In this document: piece by piece, positions 55,310 to 62,657 of the stretch
How the letters are laid out: each line of letters starts with the position of its first letter
Position numbering within the stretch: the stretch's first letter is position 1
DNA from: Rhizobium sp. Root482
GTDB taxonomy: Bacteria > Pseudomonadota > Alphaproteobacteria > Rhizobiales > Rhizobiaceae
Direction: 5' to 3'
DNA length: 64,000 nucleotides
NCBI RefSeq assembly: GCF_001426565.1
Contig: NZ_LMFA01000004.1
Span: 1-64,000, forward strand
Made by a program: the position numbers and the translations under genes
The notes under the pieces: generated by a model
The model's input: only the letters and a program-made list of their open reading frames with translations
Told to the model about the DNA's origin: nothing
Database searches by the model: none

Positions 55310-56143
55310 TCAGGCCTCGATGCCGTAGAAATGCGCGGCGGTCGTGGAAAAGACGGCGCGGCGCGCGGCGGCATCCAGGTCACTAACCAAAGCATTTGCC
55401 GCCTGCCACCATTCCGCATAGCCGGCATCGAGATTGACGACCGGCCAGTCGCTGCCGAACATGATGCGCTGTGGTCCGAAGACCTCAAGCAGATGGCGAA
55501 CATAGGGGCGTAGCTGGTCGATGCTCCAACCCGGCCCGGCCTCGGTGACCAGCCCCGACAGCTTGACGCAGACATTTTCCCGGCGGGCGAGCGCCGCCAT
55601 GTCGGCGCGCCACGGCTCGATCATCCCCCCGGCGATGAACGGCTTTGCCGCATGGTCGATGACGATCGGCAGGTCCGGCAGGCGGTCCGCCAGCGCGGAA
55701 ATCACCGGCAGGTGCCGCGGCTGGATGAGCGCATCGAAACGCAGGCCAAGCTCCGGCAGCCTTTCCAGAAGGGCGATCGCCTCCGGCCGGAGGATGCAGA
55801 AGCTGTCCTCGATGCCCTGCAGCATGGGACGGATGCCGCGGAATTTCGGATGCTGCCGAAAGCGCTGGAGATCATGAAGCGCCTGCCCCGACCACAGATC
55901 GACCCAGCCGACGACGGCCGCCACGGTTTCCTCGCGTGCGGCCAGATCGAGCAGGAATTCCGTCTCGGCGAGATTGGGCGCCGCCTGCACGAGCACGGTT
56001 TTCGTAATGCCGGCCGCCGCCAGATGCGGTTTCAGGTCCTCCGGCGCGAAATCCCTGAAGATCGCCGCAAGCGCGGGTGGCGGCCAGTCATTGTGGCCGC
56101 GCCCGAGGCTCCAGTAATGCTGATGCGCATCGATGAAGGTCAT
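55310..56143 (-). CDS. Amidohydrolase-type sugar lactonase (COG3618, L-fuconolactonase-like)
   Basis: A 277-residue metal-dependent hydrolase. Metal-ligand and active-site segments are FIDAHQHYWSLGRGHNDW, DLPIVIDHAAKPFIAGG and FGSDWPVVNLD. Members of COG3618 hydrolyse sugar lactones such as L-fucono-1,4-lactone or 4-sulfomuconolactone; given the neighbouring mutarotase, aldose dehydrogenase and dehydratase, opening of L-fucono- or a related aldonolactone is the most likely role. Last gene of the cluster; its ATG overlaps the alcohol dehydrogenase stop by four bases. Confidence 0.87.
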   Translation of the reverse strand: MTFIDAHQHYWSLGRGHNDWPPPALAAIFRDFAPEDLKPHLAAAGITKTVLVQAAPNLAETEFLLDLAAREETVAAVVGWVDLWSGQALHDLQRFRQHPKFRGIRPMLQGIEDSFCILRPEAIALLERLPELGLRFDALIQPRHLPVISALADRLPDLPIVIDHAAKPFIAGGMIEPWRADMAALARRENVCVKLSGLVTEAGPGWSIDQLRPYVRHLLEVFGPQRIMFGSDWPVVNLDAGYAEWWQAANALVSDLDAAARRAVFSTTAAHFYGIEA

Positions 56144-57159
56144 GGCGATATCTGGATCACCGCCTTGATCAGACCGGCCTTGTCTCTCGCCCAGCGGGGC
56201 AGGTCGGTGGCGACCGCATCGAGGGTGGTGCGGTGGGTAATCAGCGCGCCGACGGGCACCAGGCCTGCCCGAATGGAGGCCGCCACATGCTCGAAATCCT
56301 CGCGTGTCGCATTGCGGCTGCCGACCAGCATCATTTCGCGCTTGTGGAATTCGGGATCGGAAAAACGGATTTCGTCTTTCACGACGCTGACGAAGACGAG
56401 ACAGCCGCCATGGGCGACGAAGGAGAATGATTTTTCCATCGAGCCGGCATGGCCGGTGGCGTCGAAAACGACATCGAACCCCTCGCCGCCGGTCATCGCA
56501 TGTGCGGCCTCCAGCGCAGTGTCGCCGGCGACGATACCAGTGGCAAAACCGAACCGCTTCGATGCCATATCCAGCCGCTCGCCGCTGGTGTCCAGCAATG
56601 TCACATCATGGCCGGCAATGCGCGAAAACAGGGCCGTTCCAAGCCCGATCGGCCCGGCGCCGATGACCAGCGCCCGCGCGCCGGCAGGCGCGAGCGAACG
56701 ATGAACCGCATGGGCGCCGATCGCCAGGAACTCGACGGCCGCCGCATCCTCGGCCGGGAGATCGCCCGCCGGATAGAGATTTTCGCCAGGAACGAGGATT
56801 TCCTCGCAGAAGGCACCGTCCATGTGAACGCCGAGAACCCGGATGGCCGTGCAGCAATTGGGCTTGCCCTTTCGGCAGGCCCCACATGTGCCGCAGGAGA
56901 GATAGGGATTGACGATGACGGGCGTTCCCGGCACCAGCGAAACACCCTCACCCGCCTCGATGACCCTGGCGGAGATTTCGTGTCCCATGACCCGCGGATA
57001 TTCGAGAAACGGGTGCTTGCCCTCGAAGATATGATAGTCGGTGCCGCAGATGCCGACATGGCTGACGGCGAGCCGGGCCCAGCCGGGCGCCGGCGCCGGC
57101 GGGGCAGGTCTGTCGATGATCTCCAGGCGCCCGGGCTCCAGGCAGATGGCGGCTTTCAT
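56140..57159 (-). CDS. Zinc-binding medium-chain alcohol dehydrogenase
   Basis: A 339-residue MDR enzyme. The catalytic zinc site is GICGTDYHIFEGKHP plus GHEISARVIEAGEG; the structural zinc site is the four-Cys loop CGTCGACRKGKPNCC; and the Rossmann fold begins ALVIGAGPIGLGTALF. Sugar and threonine/galactitol dehydrogenases look alike, so specificity comes only from context: it could oxidise the sugar, or the 2-keto-3-deoxy acid made later in the pathway. It lies between the permease gene and the lactonase. Confidence 0.9.
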   Translation of the reverse strand: MKAAICLEPGRLEIIDRPAPPAPAPGWARLAVSHVGICGTDYHIFEGKHPFLEYPRVMGHEISARVIEAGEGVSLVPGTPVIVNPYLSCGTCGACRKGKPNCCTAIRVLGVHMDGAFCEEILVPGENLYPAGDLPAEDAAAVEFLAIGAHAVHRSLAPAGARALVIGAGPIGLGTALFSRIAGHDVTLLDTSGERLDMASKRFGFATGIVAGDTALEAAHAMTGGEGFDVVFDATGHAGSMEKSFSFVAHGGCLVFVSVVKDEIRFSDPEFHKREMMLVGSRNATREDFEHVAASIRAGLVPVGALITHRTTLDAVATDLPRWARDKAGLIKAVIQISP

Positions 57160-57231
57160 GGCTGGCAGTTCCTTACAGTCAATTGGGCACCGGGCGGGAC
57201 GGGGGCCGCCGCGCTGATCGGCTCACGCCGA

Positions 57232-58206
57232 TCAGCGCGATCCGCGGCGGCGCAGCTGGTCGAAATAGACGATGACGATGATCAGCGCGCCGGTGATGAT
57301 GCGCTGCCAGAACGAATTGACATTCAGCAGATTGGCGCCGTTGTTGATGGTCGCCAGGATGAAGGCGCCAAGCAGCGGGCCGTGCACGGAGCCGACGGCG
57401 CCGAACAGGCTGGTGCCGCCGATGACCGACGAGGCGATCGCCTGCAATTCCCAGCCCTCTGCCTGGGTGGCGTTGCCGATGCCGATGCGCGAGGCAAGCA
57501 AGATCCCGACAAAGGCGGCGCAGGTGGAAGACAGGATATAGGCCAGATAGATGGTCCGGTTGACATTGACGCCGGAGAGCCGCGCCGCCTCGCTGTTGGA
57601 GCCGACTGCAAAGAGATAGCGGCCCCAGCGGCTTAGATGCAGGAAGATATAGGCCGGGATAGCGACGACGAGAACCATCCAGAACAGGCTGGGAATGCCG
57701 AGGAAATCGGCGCGCGAGAAATCGGTGAAAGCATCGTTGCTGATCGAGATGGTGGAGCCGTTGGTGATCAAGAGGCCGATGCCGCGCAGCGAGGTCAGCG
57801 TCGCCAGCGTGATGATGAAGGCCGGCAGGCCCATGCGCACGATGCCGAACGCATGGAACGCACCGATCAGGACGCCGACCAGCAGCGTAAGGAACATGGC
57901 CGGCCACAGCGGCACGCCATGCGTCAGCAGCCAGGCGATCGTGACGCTGGTGAAGCCGACCACGGCCCCGACGGAAAGATCGATGCCGGCGGTGATGATA
58001 ACGAAGGTCTGGCCGACCGCGAGGATCGCGGTCATGGCGCCTTGGCGCAACAGGTTGCTGATATTGTTGGCTGTCCAGAAGCTGTTGGTGGACAAGCCGA
58101 GAAGCACCCAGAGGAACAGGAGAAGCCCGAGCAGTGTGAGCCCGAACAGGATGCTCATGCCCCTTTTGGGCGCCGGTGCGGTTTCCGTCGCGGTCTCAAT
58201 GCTCAT
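57232..58206 (-). CDS. Sugar ABC transporter permease, ribose family (RbsC type)
   Basis: A 324-residue inner-membrane permease with about nine hydrophobic helices. The BPD_transp_2 family signature appears in TFVIITAGIDLSVGAVVGFTSV and in the C-terminal VIGGTSLFGAVGSVHGPLLGAF. Works as a dimer with the ATPase and binding protein encoded just upstream. Substrate inferred to be L-fucose or a similar pentose/deoxyhexose. Confidence 0.93.
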   Translation of the reverse strand: MSIETATETAPAPKRGMSILFGLTLLGLLLFLWVLLGLSTNSFWTANNISNLLRQGAMTAILAVGQTFVIITAGIDLSVGAVVGFTSVTIAWLLTHGVPLWPAMFLTLLVGVLIGAFHAFGIVRMGLPAFIITLATLTSLRGIGLLITNGSTISISNDAFTDFSRADFLGIPSLFWMVLVVAIPAYIFLHLSRWGRYLFAVGSNSEAARLSGVNVNRTIYLAYILSSTCAAFVGILLASRIGIGNATQAEGWELQAIASSVIGGTSLFGAVGSVHGPLLGAFILATINNGANLLNVNSFWQRIITGALIIVIVYFDQLRRRGSR

Positions 58207-58248
58207 GCCGTTCCTCCCTGCATTTTCTTGTCTGGTCTTTTGACGACG

Positions 58249-59796
58249 TCACGCGCCGATGGCCTGGGTCAGCACGTCCTCATGCGAGGCACCGCGATGG
58301 TCATGACTGGCCACGAGCCGGCCTTCGCGAAACACATGCAGCTGGTCGGACAGCTCGTAGACCTCCGGCAGGTAGGACGAGATCAGGATGATCCCCGCCC
58401 CCTGCTCCAGCAGCCGCGCGAACAACCGGTAGATTTCCGCCTTGGTGCCGACATCGACGCCGACCGTGGGTTCGTCGAAGATGAAAAGCCTGGCGCCGTG
58501 GCTCAGCCATTTGCCGATGACGATCTTCTGCTGGTTGCCGCCGGACATGGCCGATGCCAGCACCCGGCGCGTCGGCGTCTTGATCTTCAGGTCGTTGATC
58601 TGCCGGTCGGCATTTTCGATCTCTCGGCGGCGATTGACGATCAGGCCATTGCTCAGCCGGTCGAACACCGGCAGGTTGATATTCGTGCCGATCGGCAGGT
58701 TGAGGCAGAGACCCTGGTCGCGGCGGCTTTCCGGCGCCAGCGCGATGCCGAGATCCATCGCCACCCGCTCATTGCGGATCGCGACCTTCTCTCCCTGCCA
58801 GTAAATCTCTCCTGATGTGACCGGCTGGCGGCCATAGAGCCCGAGGGCGAATTCGCTGCGCCCGGCACCGATCAGTCCATAGAGGCCGACAATCTCGCCG
58901 GCCCGAACGGAGAGCGAGACATCCTTGAAGCCGGGGCCGGTGAGGCCACGCGTCTCGATGATCGTCTCGCCGATCGGCAGGGTTTCCTTGTGGTAGATCT
59001 GCTCGATGGTGCGGTTGATCATCATGGCGATCAGTTCGGCATCATTGGTCTCGCCGATCAGCCGCGTGCCGACATGGGTTCCGTCGCGCAGGACCGACAC
59101 GCGGTCGGCCAGCTCGAACACCTCCTCCATGCGGTGGCTGATATAGACGATGGTGACGCCTTCGGCCTGCAGCCGGCGAATGAGCCGGAACAGCTGGGCG
59201 GATTCCTGGCGGGTCAGATAGGCGGTCGGCTCGTCGAAGATCAGGAACTGGGTGCCGCGCATGGCGGCGCGCGCCGTTGCCACAAGCTGCTGCTGGCCGA
59301 TCGTCAGGTTCGACAACAGGGCGGCGGCGGGAAGGTTGAAGCCGAGGTCGTCAAGCACCGCCTGCGCCGCATCGGTCATGGCGCGCTTGCGCATCAGGCC
59401 GTTCCTGTTCATCTCGTCGCCGAGGAACATATTGGCCGCGACGCTCAGATGGGCGCAGAGAACGACTTCCTGGTGCACGGCATTGATGCCGCGCGAAATG
59501 GCCTCCGTCGGCGTGGCAAGCTGCACCGGCTGGCCGCACCAGAAGACCTCGCCGGCGGTTCGCCGGATGACGCCGGTCAAAAGCTTGATCAGCGTCGATT
59601 TTCCCGCGCCGTTCTCGCCGACGATGGCGTGAATTTCGCCCGAAAGAAAGGTGACATCCGCCGGTTTCAGCGCCTCTACCGCACCGTATTTCTTCTGCAG
59701 GCCGCGCAGCTCCAGGATTGGCTGGCCCTTGGCAACGGGATGCCCCGGCACTGCGCCATGCTCATGCCGATGGCTAACGTCGTATAGTCCTGTCAT
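58249..59796 (-). CDS. Sugar ABC transporter ATP-binding protein, two-domain (RbsA/MglA type)
   Basis: A 515-residue protein with two ATPase cassettes. The first has Walker A VGENGAGKSTLIKLLTG, signature LTIGQQQLVATARA and Walker B LIFDEPTAYL. The second has a degenerate P-loop region (GLYGLIGAGRSEFALGLYG), signature AMSGGNQQKIVIGKWL and FIFDEPTVGVDVGTKAEI. This asymmetry is typical of the carbohydrate-uptake CUT2 class. Spaced 97 bases from the binding-protein gene upstream and 42 from the permease downstream. Confidence 0.95.
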   Translation of the reverse strand: MTGLYDVSHRHEHGAVPGHPVAKGQPILELRGLQKKYGAVEALKPADVTFLSGEIHAIVGENGAGKSTLIKLLTGVIRRTAGEVFWCGQPVQLATPTEAISRGINAVHQEVVLCAHLSVAANMFLGDEMNRNGLMRKRAMTDAAQAVLDDLGFNLPAAALLSNLTIGQQQLVATARAAMRGTQFLIFDEPTAYLTRQESAQLFRLIRRLQAEGVTIVYISHRMEEVFELADRVSVLRDGTHVGTRLIGETNDAELIAMMINRTIEQIYHKETLPIGETIIETRGLTGPGFKDVSLSVRAGEIVGLYGLIGAGRSEFALGLYGRQPVTSGEIYWQGEKVAIRNERVAMDLGIALAPESRRDQGLCLNLPIGTNINLPVFDRLSNGLIVNRRREIENADRQINDLKIKTPTRRVLASAMSGGNQQKIVIGKWLSHGARLFIFDEPTVGVDVGTKAEIYRLFARLLEQGAGIILISSYLPEVYELSDQLHVFREGRLVASHDHRGASHEDVLTQAIGA

Positions 59797-59893
59797 GCGG
59801 TCTCCTCCCCATTCGCGTCCGCCCCGCTCCGGCGGAAACCGCAGGCGGCAAGCGGCAGGGTTATCCGTTGGGACGCCCCTGCCGCTTGTCAGG

Positions 59894-60883
59894 TCAGTCG
59901 ATCTTCGGGTTCAGAAGAGCGTCGATCTTCGGCTCGGCCATATTGGCCTTGGTCACCAGATTTGCACCGGTATCGACATTGGCCTCGACCTTTTCCTTCT
60001 TCGAGGCGGCAAGCGCGGTCTTGATGCCGTCATAGCCCATACGGTAGGGGTCCTGGACCACGAGGCCGGCCAGCACGCCTTCCTTGAGGAAGCCGACCGT
60101 CTTTTCGTCGCTGTCGAAGCCGATCACCTTGATCTTGTCGCCGAGCTTGTTTTCGGCGATCGCCTGGCCGACGCCCTGCGCCATGATCAGGTTGGAGGCG
60201 AAGACACCGACGAGGTTCGGATTGGCGGTGATCAGGTCGGTCATCATGTTGAGGCCGGTGGTTGCCTGGCCATCGGCATATTTATCGGCAACGACCTTGA
60301 GGCCCGGATATTTCGCGGCGATCTGCTCCATGAAGCCCTCATGGCGCTGATCCAGCGAACCGACGCCCGGCAGGCTGGTGATGACGGCGATTTCGCCCTC
60401 TTCCTTGCCTGTGGCCTCCTTGATCGCGGCGGCGAGGCCATCGGCGGCGATGCGGCCGCCCTGTACATTGTCGGTGGTCAGGAACGAGACGAAGGCCTTG
60501 GAATCGGCACCCGAATCGATGCCGATGATCGGCACCGACTTGGCGGCTTCGTCGATCGGCTTGCCGAGCGCCTTGAACTCCGTCGGCGAGATGACGACGG
60601 CGGCCGGCGCGCCGGCGACGGCGTTCTCGAGAATGCTGATCTGGCCGTTGATGTCGGATTCCGACTGCGCGCCGAGTTCCGGCACGTTGACGCCGAGATC
60701 CTTGCCGGCCGCGCGAGCGCCGGCGAGTACGATCTGCCAGTAGAAGGACGTGGTATCCTTGACGATGATCGGGATGGTGACGTCCTGCGCAAAAGATGCC
60801 GCCGGCATCATGGTTGCGAAAACGGCGGCACCGGCCAGGCTGGTAAAGGCGCGGCGGGACAGGATATGCTTCATAAGGGTCAT
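59894..60883 (-). CDS. Sugar ABC transporter substrate-binding protein (RbsB family, Tat-like signal)
   Basis: A 329-residue periplasmic binding protein of the ribose/galactose type. The N-terminus MTLMKHILSRRAFTSLAGAA contains SRRAFTSL, which resembles a twin-arginine export motif, followed by a hydrophobic stretch and ASFA-QD cleavage site. The mature part shows the RbsB pattern (FYWQIVLAGARAAGKDLGVNV, VVISPTEFKALG, VVQDPYRMGYDGIKTAL). ATG 60883 has GGAGGAG nine bases upstream. A promoter and operator candidate lie in front (60954-61012). Confidence 0.92.
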   Translation of the reverse strand: MTLMKHILSRRAFTSLAGAAVFATMMPAASFAQDVTIPIIVKDTTSFYWQIVLAGARAAGKDLGVNVPELGAQSESDINGQISILENAVAGAPAAVVISPTEFKALGKPIDEAAKSVPIIGIDSGADSKAFVSFLTTDNVQGGRIAADGLAAAIKEATGKEEGEIAVITSLPGVGSLDQRHEGFMEQIAAKYPGLKVVADKYADGQATTGLNMMTDLITANPNLVGVFASNLIMAQGVGQAIAENKLGDKIKVIGFDSDEKTVGFLKEGVLAGLVVQDPYRMGYDGIKTALAASKKEKVEANVDTGANLVTKANMAEPKIDALLNPKID

Positions 60884-60953
60884 GATGTTGTTCTCCTCCA
60901 ACAGCGCCTTTTCGATTTTCAGGTCGAGCTGCAAGACGCAGATAAGCTCGATC

Positions 60954-61012
60954 TTTTATCCATAAAAAACATTTGGCTTTGGCAAGCTATCTCAGCACTT
61001 TCGAAATTGCAA
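60954..61012 (-). promoter_or_regulatory. Promoter and operator candidate of the sugar transporter genes
   Basis: Minus strand: TTGCAA (61012-61007), 17-base spacer, TAGCTT (60989-60984). About 16-29 bases downstream of the -10 is the inverted repeat TTTTAT-CC-ATAAAA (60954-60967), positioned where a repressor would block transcription. The regulator is not encoded in the window. Confidence 0.45.
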
Positions 61013-61116
61013 GCTGTACGCCGCTGCCTTGCATGGGGTCGTCCTCCCGACGACAAATGCCTGTTTTCTATGGGATAATTACAAATTTTCTCCGAATCGA
61101 TTATGATCAGCCGGTC

Positions 61117-61563
61117 TCAGACGCGATACAATTCCTGTTCCTGCACGACGCCTTTCTTCAGGATGATATTTCCGTAAAGGCGAAATTCCGTGGTTGCGAC
61201 GATATAGGCGGCCTTGCGCGAGCGCTCGTAGAAGGCGAAGCGCTCGATCGGCACGACCTCGAAATCGCCGGCGAGCTTTGTGACCAGGGCCTGGAATTCC
61301 ACGCAGATCTCCGGCACCGCCAGGGGATCGCCGACTACCTCCATCCGCCAGGCGGATTCCGCCGCAAACGTATCGAGCGGCATATGCGCCAGCACCGCCT
61401 CGGTAATGCCGAGCGCATCGACGCCGTCGGCCCGCACCACTTTCGGCCCCATCGAGGCGGCCGGAAAATTGGCGTCTGCGATGACGATCTCGTCCCCATG
61501 GCCCATCGTGCGGATCGCATGCAGCAGATCCGGCCCGAGCAATGGATGTATTCCCTTCAGCAT
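61117..61563 (-). CDS. RbsD/FucU family sugar mutarotase
   Basis: A 148-residue protein opening MLKGIHPLLGPDLLHAIRTMGHGDEIVIADANFPA, with the catalytic His and Asp of the FucU/RbsD fold, and ending with the Tyr-rich strand AAYIVATTEFRLYGNIILKKG. The size and the RTMGHGDEI segment favour FucU (L-fucose mutarotase) over ribose pyranase RbsD. It interconverts sugar anomers so that the dehydrogenase and transporter see the right form. ATG 61563 lies 45 bases after the upstream reductase stop. Confidence 0.88.
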   Translation of the reverse strand: MLKGIHPLLGPDLLHAIRTMGHGDEIVIADANFPAASMGPKVVRADGVDALGITEAVLAHMPLDTFAAESAWRMEVVGDPLAVPEICVEFQALVTKLAGDFEVVPIERFAFYERSRKAAYIVATTEFRLYGNIILKKGVVQEQELYRV

Positions 61564-61607
61564 CGCGGTCTTCCTTGTCGGTTTTGCTCTGGTCGATGTC
61601 GCCGCGA

Positions 61608-62627
61608 TCAAGCCCTAACGGCCTCAAGCCCCAGTTCGGGCGCCACCAGCGTATGCGGCTCGTAGGCGGTAAAATCCTCGGGCCTCAGGCGCGGCTGCGT
61701 CAATTCCATGTTGCGCACCAGGCTCGATGGCCGGGCAGTGCCGAGAAGAACCGAGGCGACCATCGGGCTTTGCAATGGAAACTGGATCGCCGGGCCCGCC
61801 AGCGGCAGGCCGTTGGCACGGGCGATCTCCTCCATCGCACCCACCTTGCCCAAAACAGCGTCATTCGCCGGCATATAGTCGAAATGCGACCCTGCCACCG
61901 GGCCTGTTGCCAGAATACCCGAATTGAAGACGCCGCCAACCACCAGCGAGGTTTTCTTTTTCTCGCAGAGCGGCAAAAGCTCGGCCACGGCCGAACGGTC
62001 AAGCAGCGTATAGCGCCCGGCCAGGAGGATGCAGTCGAGATCGGCCCGGCGCAGCACGTCGAGGCACACCGGAACTTCGTTGACGCCGAGCCCATAGGCC
62101 GAAATGACGCCGCTCGACTTGAGCTCCTCCAGCGCCTTCAGCCCGGAATCCATCAATTGTGTGAACAGGATTTTGTTGCGCGCTGCACCATGGGTATAGG
62201 CGCCGATATCGTGCACATAGAGAATGTCGATGCGATTGAGGCCAAGACGGGCATGGCTGAACTCGACCGAGCGCATGATGGCGTCGTAGCCATAGTTGTA
62301 ATCGACGTCGAAGGGCAGCGGATCGACATAGGAATAATCCGGTATTTCGCTGTCGGGAACCGGCCGCAGCAGCCGTCCGACCTTGGTGGACAGGACATAG
62401 CTGTCGCGCGGCTTGCCGCGCAGGAAATCGCCGGTGCGCCGTTCGGCAAGCCCAAGCCCATAATAGGGCGCGGTATCGAAATAGCGGAGGCCGGCTTCCC
62501 AGGCGGCGTCGAGCGTCTCCATCGCTGTTTCGCGCGGACAGGCGCGGTAAAGCCCGCCGAGCGCCGCCGTGCCGAAACTATATTCCGTCACCGACAGGTT
62601 CGTGTTGCCGATCCGCCTTTTCTGCAT
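61608..62627 (-). CDS. Aldo/keto reductase, D-threo-aldose (L-fucose) 1-dehydrogenase type
   Basis: A 339-residue AKR. The catalytic tetrad is in RYFDTAPYYGLGLAER (Asp, Tyr), VLSTKVGRLLRP (Lys) and YVHDIGAY (His). AKRs with the YGFG-like ERRTGDFLRG segment oxidise L-fucose and D-arabinose at C1 to the lactone with NAD(P), the D-threo-aldose 1-dehydrogenase reaction. In context it should feed the lactonase at 55310-56143. GAGGAGG precedes the ATG at 62627. Confidence 0.9.
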   Translation of the reverse strand: MQKRRIGNTNLSVTEYSFGTAALGGLYRACPRETAMETLDAAWEAGLRYFDTAPYYGLGLAERRTGDFLRGKPRDSYVLSTKVGRLLRPVPDSEIPDYSYVDPLPFDVDYNYGYDAIMRSVEFSHARLGLNRIDILYVHDIGAYTHGAARNKILFTQLMDSGLKALEELKSSGVISAYGLGVNEVPVCLDVLRRADLDCILLAGRYTLLDRSAVAELLPLCEKKKTSLVVGGVFNSGILATGPVAGSHFDYMPANDAVLGKVGAMEEIARANGLPLAGPAIQFPLQSPMVASVLLGTARPSSLVRNMELTQPRLRPEDFTAYEPHTLVAPELGLEAVRA

Positions 62628-62657
62628 CAATCGCCTCCTCCCGCCGGGGCCTCTTCC

